From Eudoraea chungangensis (lineage in GTDB: Bacteria > Bacteroidota > Bacteroidia > Flavobacteriales > Flavobacteriaceae): a stretch of DNA of 64,000 nucleotides. The stretch spans positions 26,004 through 90,003 of the forward strand of contig NZ_JARDUB010000008.1 of NCBI RefSeq assembly GCF_029360665.1, written 5' to 3'. The notes beneath the pieces were generated by a model. The model was given only the letters and a program-made list of their open reading frames with translations. It made no database searches and had not been told where the DNA came from. How positions within the stretch are numbered: position 1 is the stretch's first letter; every line of letters starts with the position of its first letter. Position numbers and translations under genes: made by a program. Positions 9,192 through 17,892 of this stretch are shown one piece after another.

Positions 9192-10463
9192 ATGGAAACC
9201 TATGCTACAACGCTTCTTTATGCAATTCCCTTTTTTGTTTTATTACTGGGGTTAGAAATGGTATATGGGTATTTAAAAAATGATCAAAAATATAAGGTCT
9301 TGGATACGGTTAGCAGCATTAGTTCAGGACTCACAAATATATTGAAAGACGTACTTGGTCTTAGTATATTAATCATAAGTTACCCATTTCTATTAGACCA
9401 TTTAGCCCTTTTTTCTTTCGATTCTTCGCTAATAGTATGGTTAATTGCCTTTGTTGCAATTGATTTTGCGGGTTATTGGAACCATAGATTAAGCCATCGA
9501 ATAAATTTTTTTTGGAACCAGCATATTATTCATCATAGCAGTGAAGAGTTTAATCTTGCCTGTGCTCTTAGACAATCTATTTCCAATGTTTTAGGATACT
9601 TTCCCATATTTCTTATTCCTGCTGCCATTTTTGGCGTACCCACTTCCGTAATTGCTGTTATAGCTCCAATTCACCTTTTTGCTCAATTCTGGTATCACAC
9701 ACAGCATATTGGAAAAATGGGATGGTTAGAATACATCATAATTACCCCGTCACAACATAGGGTACACCATGCAATTAATCCGGAATATATCGATAAAAAT
9801 TTAGGTCAGATACTATGTCTTTGGGATAGGCTGTTTGGTACTTTTCAAGAAGAGCTGGAAGAAATTCCGCCGCAGTATGGAGTACTGAAGCCGGTGAGAA
9901 CTTGGAACCCTATACTGATTAATTTCCAGCATCTTGGAAATTTAATTAGGGATGCGTGGAATACGGATAATTATTGGGATAAATTACGAATATGGTTCAT
10001 GCCTACAGGCTGGAGACCAGCGGATGTAGTAGACAAATATCCCATTTTGATAATAGAGGACGTATATAGCTTTGAGCGCTATGGTTCAGAGGTTACAAAT
10101 TTTTTTAAAAGCTACGTTGTTTATCAGCTTTTGGCAACATTGGCATTAACACTGTTTTCATTCTATAATTATAGTCTAATTGGATATGATGGATTGCTTT
10201 TAACAGGCCTGTTCATATTTTGGACTATTTATGGTTATTCTTCGTTAATGGATCAGAATAAATACGCCGTTTGGATAGAAATAGGAAGATGTCTATTCGG
10301 ATTTGGACTAGTGTATTACACGGATAACATTTTTTATAATGGCTCAGAGTTTGGTGTAGTAACTTATATGATAACTTTTTATCTTATCTCAACTTTTTTT
10401 GGAGCCGTGTATTTTACTTTTATGGAACAGCAAGAAATTAATAAACCTTTAGTCAATGAATAA
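9192..10463 (+). CDS. Membrane-bound fatty acid hydroxylase / sterol desaturase family protein (AGMO-like)
   Basis: A 423-residue multi-spanning membrane protein with the di-iron histidine boxes of the fatty acid hydroxylase superfamily: HRLSH (98-102), HIIHH (111-115), a further pair in WYHTQH (168-171), and HRVHH (189-193). The spacing and the extra C-terminal group of membrane helices (about 300-415) resemble alkylglycerol monooxygenase (TMEM195 type) more than classic sterol desaturase. It probably oxidises a lipid C-H bond using O2; the substrate is unknown. Its stop overlaps the start of the creatininase-family gene by 8 bases (ATGAATAA), which implies coupled translation. Confidence 0.88.
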   Translation: METYATTLLYAIPFFVLLLGLEMVYGYLKNDQKYKVLDTVSSISSGLTNILKDVLGLSILIISYPFLLDHLALFSFDSSLIVWLIAFVAIDFAGYWNHRLSHRINFFWNQHIIHHSSEEFNLACALRQSISNVLGYFPIFLIPAAIFGVPTSVIAVIAPIHLFAQFWYHTQHIGKMGWLEYIIITPSQHRVHHAINPEYIDKNLGQILCLWDRLFGTFQEELEEIPPQYGVLKPVRTWNPILINFQHLGNLIRDAWNTDNYWDKLRIWFMPTGWRPADVVDKYPILIIEDVYSFERYGSEVTNFFKSYVVYQLLATLALTLFSFYNYSLIGYDGLLLTGLFIFWTIYGYSSLMDQNKYAVWIEIGRCLFGFGLVYYTDNIFYNGSEFGVVTYMITFYLISTFFGAVYFTFMEQQEINKPLVNE

Positions 10464-11226
10464 AATAAGACCCTATATCCTTGCCGAGACCAATTGGCAG
10501 ACTCTGAAGGATGCCAGTTTCGATTTGGCTATTTTACCTTGGGGAGCTACAGAAGCACATAATTATCATCTTCCATATGCAACGGATAATTACGAAGCAG
10601 ATTATTTGGCCGCCGAAGGGGCTCGTCTGGCCTGGGAGCGAGGTGCCAAGCCGATTGTGTTGCCTACTATTCCCTTTGGAGTTAACACTGGGCAGTCGGA
10701 TATATACTTAGATATTAATATTAATCCAACTACCCAGCTTGCTATATTAGAAGACATACTTACAACGCTTAGTAGACAAGGAATTTATAAGTTGATGATA
10801 TTTAATAGTCATGGTGGAAATAATTTTAAGCCCTTAGTCAGAGAACTGGGATTAAAATTCCCTAAAATGTTTATATGTTTTGCGAGTTGGTTTCAGGCAA
10901 TGAATAGAGAAGACTATTTTGTAAAGGACGGTGATCATGCGGAAGAGATGGAGACTAGTTTAATATTATACCTTAAACCTCATTTGGTGCTTCCAAAATC
11001 GTTTTGGGGAAAGGGTTCTTCTAAAAAATTTAGAATAAATGCATTTTCGGAAGGATGGGCATGGGCTGAGAGGAAATGGTCTGAAGTTTCCGAGGATACG
11101 GGAATTGGAGATCCAGAATTAGCCACTGCCGAAAAAGGCGAAAAATTTTTTACAGATGTTAGCAAAAAAATGGGAGATTTTATGTTTGATCTTTGTGAAG
11201 CCGACCTAGAAAACCTTTATGAGTAA
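10456..11226 (+). CDS. Creatininase family amidohydrolase
   Basis: A 256-residue metal-dependent hydrolase of the creatininase fold. The metal ligands expected for this family are visible: Glu33 and His35 in GATEAH, Asp44 in YATDNYEAD, His119 in NSHGGN, and the acidic cluster HAEEMETS (161-168). Members hydrolyse cyclic amides such as creatinine or act on formamide intermediates in coenzyme synthesis, and the subgroup cannot be resolved here. The eight-base overlap with the membrane hydroxylase gene argues for a shared pathway, for example processing a compound linked to lipid oxidation, but this is inference. Confidence 0.85.
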   Translation: MNKIRPYILAETNWQTLKDASFDLAILPWGATEAHNYHLPYATDNYEADYLAAEGARLAWERGAKPIVLPTIPFGVNTGQSDIYLDININPTTQLAILEDILTTLSRQGIYKLMIFNSHGGNNFKPLVRELGLKFPKMFICFASWFQAMNREDYFVKDGDHAEEMETSLILYLKPHLVLPKSFWGKGSSKKFRINAFSEGWAWAERKWSEVSEDTGIGDPELATAEKGEKFFTDVSKKMGDFMFDLCEADLENLYE

Positions 11227-11228
11227 GA

Positions 11229-11489
11229 TTATTGTAAAAGTTCCTTCTTCACTAATTTAATATATAATTTCATCGCTTCATCCCTGTCTATGCTTTGGGC
11301 CTGTATTAAGGCATTGGCCTTAAAAGCATTTATTAAAGGTGTTTTACTTCCAGGATTGTTGTAGTTTTTATTAGCAATCTTATAATAGGCATAAAGTTTC
11401 AAAAGGAGATCGGCGGGTAAAGGGTCGGTATAGTTGTTAACGTACTCAACCGATTTAAGAAAGTCTGTATGTAATTTACTTTTCTTCAT
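11229..11489 (-). CDS. Acyl-CoA-binding protein
   Basis: An 86-residue ACBP: four-helix bundle protein that binds long-chain acyl-CoA in the cytoplasm. Recognisable family blocks are FLKSVEYV near the start, LLLKLYAYYKIANKN (25-39, with the Tyr-Lys-Ala helix that contacts CoA), and AFKANALIQAQSIDRDEAMKLYI (about 54-76). ACBP is mainly known from eukaryotes and is patchy in bacteria, though frequent in Bacteroidota. It overlaps psd by 14 bases, which ties it to phospholipid synthesis. It is the last gene of the rsfS-ftsH operon. Confidence 0.92.
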   Translation of the reverse strand: MKKSKLHTDFLKSVEYVNNYTDPLPADLLLKLYAYYKIANKNYNNPGSKTPLINAFKANALIQAQSIDRDEAMKLYIKLVKKELLQ

Positions 11490-12147
11490 TTATATCCAAG
11501 GCAGTGGCAATGCAGGTTTTGGCGCCTACAACTTTTTGATTTATTTTCACCGTTATACCACAATCGATGGGTAGGAATAGATCAACTCTTGACCCAAATT
11601 TAATAAAACCAGAGTCATCTCCCTGATGCACATGATCTCCAGTTTCTGCATAATTTACAATTCTTCGAGCCATAGCTCCTGCTATTTGACGGTATAGAAT
11701 ATCCCCAAACTTCGGAGTATGTACTACCACAGTTGTTCGTTCGTTTAGCTCACTGCTTTTCGGGTGCCATGCTACCAAATATTTGCCTGGATGGTATTTA
11801 GAGTATTTTATGACACCACTGGCAGGATACCTGGTTACATGCACATTAATGGGAGACATAAACACTGAGACCTGTATGCGTTTATCGTTAAAATATTCGG
11901 TTTCTTCTACTTCTTCAATGGCTACTACTTTGCCATCTACAGGAGACAAAATATCGTCAAAATTTCTTTTCACAACCCGCTTGGGGTTTCTAAAAAATTG
12001 AAGGATTGAAACAAGGAATAATAGCGCAGCAAGTTGTAATAACATTCTAAGCCATGAAGTGTCTACAAAAAAATGAGCCACTAATACTATGGAACAACAA
12101 ACAAAAAAGCTAGCTAAAACTATTCTCTGTCCTTCTTTATGAAACAT
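11476..12147 (-). CDS. psd: Phosphatidylserine decarboxylase proenzyme
   Basis: Decarboxylates phosphatidylserine to phosphatidylethanolamine at the inner membrane using a pyruvoyl cofactor. This is the short form (223 residues) with two membrane segments near 9-50, FFRNPKR (51-57), the catalytic aspartate in SPVDGK (Asp71), PINVHVTRYP with His103, and the self-cleavage Gly185-Ser186 in FIKFGSRVDLFLP. The short form cleaves at GS instead of LGST. It overlaps cdsA by 11 bases and ACBP by 14, so three consecutive lipid genes are translationally linked. Confidence 0.96.
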   Translation of the reverse strand: MFHKEGQRIVLASFFVCCSIVLVAHFFVDTSWLRMLLQLAALLFLVSILQFFRNPKRVVKRNFDDILSPVDGKVVAIEEVEETEYFNDKRIQVSVFMSPINVHVTRYPASGVIKYSKYHPGKYLVAWHPKSSELNERTTVVVHTPKFGDILYRQIAGAMARRIVNYAETGDHVHQGDDSGFIKFGSRVDLFLPIDCGITVKINQKVVGAKTCIATALDINEEK

Positions 12148-12940
12148 ATGAAAACAACATTAATGTTAAATACGCAAAAGGTGCCGCAAAAATAAGGCTA
12201 TCTAACCTGTCTAGCATGCCACCATGACCGGGTAGGATAGCACCACTATCTTTAACACCAGCTTGTCTTTTTAATTTAGATTCTATTAAATCACCCAGAC
12301 TTCCCATTAAAACTATTACTCCCGCCAGAATTACCCATTGAGTCGGATTTACAATATGCTCATAATTAGCCATTATGTAGGCAGCGACCAAGGTTGCAAA
12401 CAGGCCCCCCAAGCTTCCTTCAATTGTTTTTTTGGGAGAAACAGATGGGAATAGTTTAGTTTTTCCAATAGTCTTTCCAACCAAATAGGCAAATGAATCA
12501 TTTACCCAAATAAGAATAAAAATACCCATTATTAGATATTTGGCAAAGGCATTGTCTTTATAAGGAATCATTGTTAGGAAGATACATCCTCCGCCTACAT
12601 AAAACAAACCAATAATAAACTTTTCATAAGTGTAATGAATTTTCTTCTTTTTAGAAAAAAGATAGTAAAGTAGCATGCAATCCACGAAAATGGTTAAGAA
12701 AACCAGCATGTTAATAAGCACCTTGTCGTTTATTAAATAAATATAGGCCCACCACAGCCCTAAATAGGCAAGAAAGATATAGTAACCTTTTAGATTCACC
12801 AGTCTTTTATACTCATAGAGACAAGCCAATCCAAAAACCATAAATAAAAAATCAAAGGCGTCTGAACTTAAAAAAACGGCTGATAATAATAGAATAACAT
12901 ATACAGCACCCGTTAATAATCTCCGAAGTAGTTCCGTCAT
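12137..12940 (-). CDS. cdsA: Phosphatidate cytidylyltransferase
   Basis: Makes CDP-diacylglycerol from phosphatidic acid and CTP in the inner membrane, feeding phosphatidylserine and cardiolipin synthesis. The 267-residue protein has about seven hydrophobic segments and the C-terminal signature SLGDLIESKLKRQAGVKDSG followed by LPGHGGMLDRLDS, which carries the metal-binding aspartates. The gene starts one base after the LUD gene stops and overlaps psd by 11 bases, which agrees with the order of the two reactions in the pathway. Confidence 0.97.
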   Translation of the reverse strand: MTELLRRLLTGAVYVILLLSAVFLSSDAFDFLFMVFGLACLYEYKRLVNLKGYYIFLAYLGLWWAYIYLINDKVLINMLVFLTIFVDCMLLYYLFSKKKKIHYTYEKFIIGLFYVGGGCIFLTMIPYKDNAFAKYLIMGIFILIWVNDSFAYLVGKTIGKTKLFPSVSPKKTIEGSLGGLFATLVAAYIMANYEHIVNPTQWVILAGVIVLMGSLGDLIESKLKRQAGVKDSGAILPGHGGMLDRLDSLIFAAPFAYLTLMLFSYVS

Positions 12941-12941
12941 A

Positions 12942-13553
12942 CTATAGGTCCTCCATCAGTAATAGGTACAAATGCTTTGTGCTACTACCATAGGTTAGGT
13001 AGTCGTCTGCGTTTTCTTCCGTGCTTTGAAAATGCTTTATGGTAGTAATGTTTGTAGGTATACCTTGTTTGTATTTCTTTTTGATGGTTTTTAGTCCTTC
13101 GCCTATAGTCTCTACCAACTGACTGGTGGTAGCAAATACAACAACGTTTACAGGGAGTTCATTGAGTTTCTTTTCTTTTAATTGATTAGAGCAAACCAAT
13201 ATGGATCCATTTTGAGCTACTAGATGTTCGCAAGTAGTAAAGAAAACTTCACTTTTATGAAGATTTTCCGTAAAGGATATCTGATCTTTTGAAAATTTAT
13301 CCTGCAACCTTGGATCTAGAATATAAAAAGGATGGTCTTCCCAAGAATTCTCCTTTACAATATTCTGCAGGGCCTCGGAAACTTCTTTTATGGAGTCACA
13401 ATAGATAAACTTCCCACCATTTTTCTTAAAGTGAATGGTAAATTTTTCGTCTACAGGAATGTTCAGGTCGGGCATATGCATTCCCCTGGTCTCAGCAGTA
13501 TCTTTGGAAACCTTTTTTTTACCTCCTCCAAAAAGCTTGTCAAAAATGCCCAT
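12942..13553 (-). CDS. LUD domain protein (LutC-like)
   Basis: A 203-residue cytoplasmic protein with a LUD fold as in LutC/LutB of lactate utilisation. The order seen is a basic N-terminus (MGIFDKLFGGGKKK), an NPLE-like central part, AEHLV-type helix (FFTTCEHLVAQNGSIL), and strands VNVVVFATTSQLVETI. There is no iron-sulfur cluster motif, and no lactate oxidation genes lie nearby. Its place between ftsH and cdsA suggests a different job in this lineage, which the sequence does not reveal. Confidence 0.8.
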   Translation of the reverse strand: MGIFDKLFGGGKKKVSKDTAETRGMHMPDLNIPVDEKFTIHFKKNGGKFIYCDSIKEVSEALQNIVKENSWEDHPFYILDPRLQDKFSKDQISFTENLHKSEVFFTTCEHLVAQNGSILVCSNQLKEKKLNELPVNVVVFATTSQLVETIGEGLKTIKKKYKQGIPTNITTIKHFQSTEENADDYLTYGSSTKHLYLLLMEDL

Positions 13554-13598
13554 TTAATTATAGCTCCTAAGGTGTTTTTTAAACAACGTTTTGTCTTC

Positions 13599-15587
13599 TT
13601 ATTTATTTTCTTCCGCAGATTCCTCAGGAGTCATTTGATCGTCAGATACAACTTCTTGTCCTTTTTTATCAAATTCTATTTCATGAGGGCGCTTACCGAA
13701 TATTTTTTCTAAATCTTCTTTAAAGATAACTTCTTTTTCCAATAAGCGCTCGGCGAGAGCGGTAAGTTTATCTTTATTTACTTCAAGAACGTCTATAGCT
13801 CTTCTGTATTCCTCTTCAATAATTTTTGAAATTTCCTGATCTATTACTTGGGCTGTTTCTTCACTATAAGGTTTTGTAAACCCATATTCACTCTGCCCGG
13901 AATCATAATACGTTAAATTTCCAATTTCTTCATTTAGGCCATAAATGGTAACCATGGCCCTAGCTTGTTTTGTAACTTTTTCCAAGTCGCTTAGAGCTCC
14001 GGTAGAAATTTTGTTAAAAATGACTTTTTCGGCTGCTCTTCCTCCTAGGGTGGCACACATTTCATCTTTCATTTGTTCAGGACGGACAATAAGTCGTTCC
14101 TCCGGAAGATACCAGGCAGAACCAAGAGACTGACCTCTAGGGACTATGGTAACTTTTACTAATGGTGCGGCATGCTCTAACATCCAACTTACCGTAGCAT
14201 GACCTGCTTCATGGTATGCTATGGTTTTCTTCTCTTCAGGAGTAATAATTTTATTCTTCTTCTCAAGACCTCCAACAATTCTATCCACAGCGTCGAGAAA
14301 GTCTTGTTTACTTACAGCCTTTTTTTCTTTTCTAGCGGCTATCAATGCTGCTTCGTTACATACATTGGCTATATCCGCACCAGAGAATCCAGGGGTTTGT
14401 CGGGCTAAAAAATCCAAATCCAAAGTTTCAGAAGTCTTAATAGGGCGTAAGTGTACTTCGAAAATTTCTTTTCTTTCTCTTATGTCAGGTAAGTCGACGT
14501 AAATCTGTCTGTCAAATCTCCCTGCTCTCATAAGAGCTTTATCTAATACATCGGCACGGTTAGTTGCTGCTAAAACTATGACATTAGTATTGGTACCAAA
14601 ACCGTCCATTTCTGTTAGAAGCTGATTCAGTGTGTTTTCACGTTCGTCATTCGAACCGGTGAAATTATTTTTGCCCCTAGCTCTTCCTATAGCATCAATT
14701 TCATCTATAAATATGATGGCCGGAGATTTATCTTTTGCTTGTTTAAACAAGTCCCTCACTCTTGATGCTCCGACCCCTACAAACATTTCAACAAAATCTG
14801 AACCAGATAGAGAAAAGAAAGGAACCTTTGCCTCACCAGCGACTGCTTTAGCCAAAAGTGTTTTACCTGTTCCTGGAGGTCCTACCAATAAGGCTCCTTT
14901 AGGAATCTTACCTCCAAGAGAGGTGTATTTATCGGGGTGTTTAAGAAACTCTACTATTTCTTCTACCTCTTCTTTAGCTCCTTCCAAACCTGCTACATCT
15001 TTAAAAGAAGTTCTGGTATCTGTTTTCTCATCAAAAAGTTTTGCCTTTGATTTTCCAATATTGAATATTTGGCCTCCAGCTCCGCCTCCAGCGCCCCCAG
15101 ACATTCTTCGCATCAGGTAAATCCAAATTCCAATAATAAGAACAAAGGGAAGAATAGAGAATAGTAATTCCATAAACATATTCGATTCCTTATCGAACTC
15201 AACTATAGTGTCTAGGTTATTCTCTTTTTTAATTTCCGTTATTTCATTTTGAAATATTTGAAGATCACCATAGTCCAAAACGTATTGCGGAACCGTCCCA
15301 GTAGAGGGGAATAATGGCTTTTCCGAAACATCTTTATGAACATCTTTCGCCAATGCTTCATCGGATAAGAAAACTTTCGCCTGATTGGTGTTGGTAATGA
15401 TTAAAATTTTGGTAATATCCCCGTTTCTGAGATATTCCTGTAATTCCGAGGTAGTGGTTTTCTTTGTAGAAGTGAGATTATCACTTCCAAAAAATTGGAA
15501 TGCAATTAAGAAAACTGCAATTAAACCATATATCCACCAACTACTGAATTTAGGCTTTTTTTGAGAGTTATTTTTATCTTTTGCCAT
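13599..15587 (-). CDS. ftsH: ATP-dependent zinc metalloprotease FtsH
   Basis: Inner-membrane AAA+ protease that degrades misassembled membrane proteins and short-lived regulators. The 662 residues have the standard order: N-terminal membrane segment (about 17-33), periplasmic domain, second membrane segment (about 140-158), a glycine-rich linker (GGAGGGAGG), Walker A GPPGTGKT (236-243), Walker [12 protein letters not shown] (291-301), the SRH region with GRFDRQ, and the zinc site HEAGH (459-463). The acidic tail ([17 protein letters not shown]) is typical of flavobacterial forms. Nine bases separate it from rsfS upstream. In other bacteria FtsH controls lipid balance, which makes its operon with cdsA and psd notable. 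Confidence 0.98.
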   Translation of the reverse strand: MAKDKNNSQKKPKFSSWWIYGLIAVFLIAFQFFGSDNLTSTKKTTTSELQEYLRNGDITKILIITNTNQAKVFLSDEALAKDVHKDVSEKPLFPSTGTVPQYVLDYGDLQIFQNEITEIKKENNLDTIVEFDKESNMFMELLFSILPFVLIIGIWIYLMRRMSGGAGGGAGGQIFNIGKSKAKLFDEKTDTRTSFKDVAGLEGAKEEVEEIVEFLKHPDKYTSLGGKIPKGALLVGPPGTGKTLLAKAVAGEAKVPFFSLSGSDFVEMFVGVGASRVRDLFKQAKDKSPAIIFIDEIDAIGRARGKNNFTGSNDERENTLNQLLTEMDGFGTNTNVIVLAATNRADVLDKALMRAGRFDRQIYVDLPDIRERKEIFEVHLRPIKTSETLDLDFLARQTPGFSGADIANVCNEAALIAARKEKKAVSKQDFLDAVDRIVGGLEKKNKIITPEEKKTIAYHEAGHATVSWMLEHAAPLVKVTIVPRGQSLGSAWYLPEERLIVRPEQMKDEMCATLGGRAAEKVIFNKISTGALSDLEKVTKQARAMVTIYGLNEEIGNLTYYDSGQSEYGFTKPYSEETAQVIDQEISKIIEEEYRRAIDVLEVNKDKLTALAERLLEKEVIFKEDLEKIFGKRPHEIEFDKKGQEVVSDDQMTPEESAEENK

Positions 15588-15596
15588 TGTTTTTTT

Positions 15597-15974
15597 TTAC
15601 TGATTAAAGCTTTGAACTACCGAAGTTACCTTTGCATCTCCCCAAAGTCCTTCTACATCATAGAATTCACGAATATGCTTTTGAAAAACGTGAACTACAA
15701 CATTTACATAGTCCAAAAGAACCCACTCAGCATTTTCCGAACCTTCTACATGCCAAGGTTTGTCTTTGGTAGTTTTGCTTACCATTTTTTGTATAGAATT
15801 AACAATGGCATTAACGTGAGTATTAGAAGTGCCATTGCAAATAATGAAGTAGTCGCATACAGTGTTTTCTATTTCTCTAAGATCTAGAAGATTAATTTCT
15901 AATCCTTTTACTTCTTCGATGCCATCTAAGATAGAGGTGATTAACTCATCTGTACTGGCTTTCCCTTTCTGCAT
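15597..15974 (-). CDS. rsfS: Ribosomal silencing factor RsfS
   Basis: Binds uL14 on the 50S subunit and blocks joining with 30S, slowing translation when nutrients are scarce. The 125 residues match the family, with DLREIENTVCDYFIICNGTSNTHV-type core split around residues 36-58, KPWHVEG and WVLLDYVNVVVHVF. It is the first gene of the leftward operon that continues with ftsH, LUD, cdsA, psd and ACBP, behind a -7 box at 15994-16001. Confidence 0.95.
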   Translation of the reverse strand: MQKGKASTDELITSILDGIEEVKGLEINLLDLREIENTVCDYFIICNGTSNTHVNAIVNSIQKMVSKTTKDKPWHVEGSENAEWVLLDYVNVVVHVFQKHIREFYDVEGLWGDAKVTSVVQSFNQ

Positions 15975-15993
15975 TCAAATAATTTAATTTCTA

Positions 15994-16001
15994 CAAAGTT
16001 A
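15994..16001 (-). promoter_or_regulatory. -7 box of the rsfS-ftsH operon promoter
   Basis: TAACTTTG on the - strand matches TAnnTTTG, 19 bases before the rsfS ATG. A partial upstream box (TTAG) lies 20 bases further out. It is the only good candidate between the divergent rsfS and birA starts. Confidence 0.5.
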
Positions 16002-16067
16002 TTGTTTTTTTGTTTTCTTAGCTAATGCTTTTCGCATAACATTGCAGTAAAGAAAACAAGATCTGTT

Positions 16068-16799
16068 ATGCAAATAATCAAACTTGATGCCACGGATTCA
16101 ACTAATTCTTACCTGAAGAATCTAATTATGAAAGATTTAAAGGAAGACTTTACCGTTGTTGTTGCAAGATCTCAAAACAAGGGTAGGGGGCAAATGGGGA
16201 CTAATTGGGAATCAGAGGAAGGTAAGAACCTGACATTTAGTGTCTTGAAGAATTTCACCGCTTTTAAAATAGTAGACCAGTTTGCTATAAACATTATTGT
16301 TTCACTTGCAATTTATGATTCTCTAGAAGCCCTTAAAATTCCCAATATTAAAATAAAATGGCCAAACGACATTCTGTCAGGCACTCAAAAAATTTGCGGT
16401 ATTCTGCCAGAAAATACTGTTAAAAACGATTTGTTAAGTTCATCCGTGATAGGTATTGGACTAAACGTCAATCAAATTAATTTCAAAGTCCTACCGAAGG
16501 CCACTTCTTTAAAGAATATTACAGGATCAGATTACAATATTGAAGTAATTTTGAGTCTCATTTTAAAGGAAATGCAAAAGGGATTTAGGGCTTTGGAGGA
16601 TAATACTATGGCAAGGTTGTATAGAGAATACGAAGCCAAATTATTTCGAAAAGATAAGGTATCTACCTTTAGAAGAAAAAATAAGGAAGTATTTACAGGA
16701 ATAATCAGAGGTGTCAAAGCAACAGGTGCAATTCAAATAGAATTGGAAGACCATGTCTTTGAAGAATTTGCTTTTAAGGAAATAGAGTTGTTGTACTAA
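16068..16799 (+). CDS. birA: Biotin--[acetyl-CoA-carboxylase] ligase
   Basis: Attaches biotin to the carboxyl carrier protein through biotinyl-5'-AMP. The 243-residue protein has the catalytic domain only: ATDSTNSYLK (7-16), the biotin/ATP loop SQNKGRGQMGTNW (about 36-48), IKWPNDI with the key lysine (about 99-105), and a short C-terminal SH3-like part. It lacks the N-terminal DNA-binding domain found in bifunctional BirA, so it is an enzyme and not a repressor of biotin genes. Confidence 0.95.
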   Translation: MQIIKLDATDSTNSYLKNLIMKDLKEDFTVVVARSQNKGRGQMGTNWESEEGKNLTFSVLKNFTAFKIVDQFAINIIVSLAIYDSLEALKIPNIKIKWPNDILSGTQKICGILPENTVKNDLLSSSVIGIGLNVNQINFKVLPKATSLKNITGSDYNIEVILSLILKEMQKGFRALEDNTMARLYREYEAKLFRKDKVSTFRRKNKEVFTGIIRGVKATGAIQIELEDHVFEEFAFKEIELLY

Positions 16800-16841
16800 T
16801 AAAATTGCAAACCAAAATACTGCTGTTCTTGTCTAAAGCAG

Positions 16842-17234
16842 TTAAATTTTAGATAAATTTTCTGTCAGAGCCCCGATAAAATTAGTGATTGGATTCTTTA
16901 TCATCATTGCCATCATGGCATTAAATTCTCCTTCAAATACTAGTCCTACTTCGGTTTCACTTTCAGTAATTTCCATTAAATCGGCAGTTAGAGTAAATGG
17001 AAGCTTGTCACTTGCAGCCCCTAAAACAAGTTTGTTATAAGCCATTTGTTCTTTTCGTTTAAGCACAATTTGCGGCATGCCTTTGAGGGCAAATAGGAAA
17101 GTGTCCTGGTCTATTACCTCGAACTTGTCAATACTCTCTGGCATTAACTTTTCAAAGTTCTTTAAGTCAGTAATAAAAGCGTATACGTCCTTAATGTTTT
17201 TACTTACGATTCTTTTTTCGGATTCTATATTCAT
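16842..17234 (-). CDS. SRPBCC (START-like) family protein
   Basis: A 130-residue cytoplasmic protein of the polyketide cyclase/START-like type: SEKRIVSKNIKDVYAFITDLKNF at the start is the first strand and helix of the fold, followed by alternating strands and a long C-terminal helix (NPITNFIGALTENLSKI). Such domains form a hydrophobic cavity for a lipid or other ligand; none is known here. The ATG at 17234 is two bases after the pyrE stop codon, so I prefer it to the longer open frame (17276) that would run inside pyrE. Confidence 0.8.
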   Translation of the reverse strand: MNIESEKRIVSKNIKDVYAFITDLKNFEKLMPESIDKFEVIDQDTFLFALKGMPQIVLKRKEQMAYNKLVLGAASDKLPFTLTADLMEITESETEVGLVFEGEFNAMMAMMIKNPITNFIGALTENLSKI

Positions 17235-17235
17235 A

Positions 17236-17880
17236 TTATTTGGATTCCCATTTAGAGGGGTTATTACGCCAAGCAATTAACGTAGTCATTTGTTCTTCTT
17301 TAATTTGATTTTGATTCGAAGCTTTTTCAATCAATGCGTCATAATCACTAAGTGTGTGGAGCTCTATTTCAGCTTCTTCAAAATTATGATTGGCTACTTT
17401 AAAACCATAGCTAAAAATTGCAATCATTCCTTTGATAACGGCCCCTTGTTCCTTTAAGGCTTTAACCGCATTTAGGCTACTCTTACCTGTGCTAATTAAG
17501 TCCTCGATGACTACGACGGTTTGGTTTGGATCTAGTTGTCCTTCTATCTGATTTTTTCTTCCATGAGACTTAGCCTCAGGTCTCACATAGACAAATGGCA
17601 GTCCTAAATAATCAGCAACCAACATGCCAATGCCAATTGCCCCTGTGGCTACACCAGCAATGACATCGGGCTTGCCATATAGATGTATTAGCTGTTTCGC
17701 CATTTCTTCACGAACATAGTTTCTTACAGGTGGGTACGATAAAATTATTCGATTATCGCAATAAATTGGGGATTTCCAGCCAGAAGCCCAAGTAAATGGA
17801 TTTTCTGGTTTCAACTTAATTGCATTAATTTGCAGAAGAAGTTCTGCCGTTTGTGATGCGGTGTGCTTATCTAAAACCAT
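17236..17880 (-). CDS. pyrE: Orotate phosphoribosyltransferase
   Basis: Makes OMP from orotate and PRPP in pyrimidine synthesis. The 214 residues show the SGWKSPIYCDNR substrate loop (residues about 34-45), YVRPEAKSHGRKNQIEG and the PRPP-binding motif VVVIEDLISTGKSSLNA (about 123-139). The frame is open upstream to 18027, but the ATG at 17880 (MVLDKHTASQ) matches the family and the longer version would overlap the divergent NUDIX gene. A -7 box (TACATTTG) ends only four bases before this ATG, so the mRNA may be leaderless or nearly so. Confidence 0.96.
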   Translation of the reverse strand: MVLDKHTASQTAELLLQINAIKLKPENPFTWASGWKSPIYCDNRIILSYPPVRNYVREEMAKQLIHLYGKPDVIAGVATGAIGIGMLVADYLGLPFVYVRPEAKSHGRKNQIEGQLDPNQTVVVIEDLISTGKSSLNAVKALKEQGAVIKGMIAIFSYGFKVANHNFEEAEIELHTLSDYDALIEKASNQNQIKEEQMTTLIAWRNNPSKWESK

Positions 17881-17884
17881 CTCG

Positions 17885-17892
17885 CAAATGTA
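17885..17892 (-). promoter_or_regulatory. -7 box of pyrE, overlapping the NUDIX start codon
   Basis: TACATTTG followed by C matches the flavobacterial -7 element and sits 4 bases before the pyrE ATG. On the other strand the same bases include the NUDIX ATG (17888-17890). No TTTG is found at the expected upstream distance, so the call rests on the -7 box alone. Confidence 0.4.
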
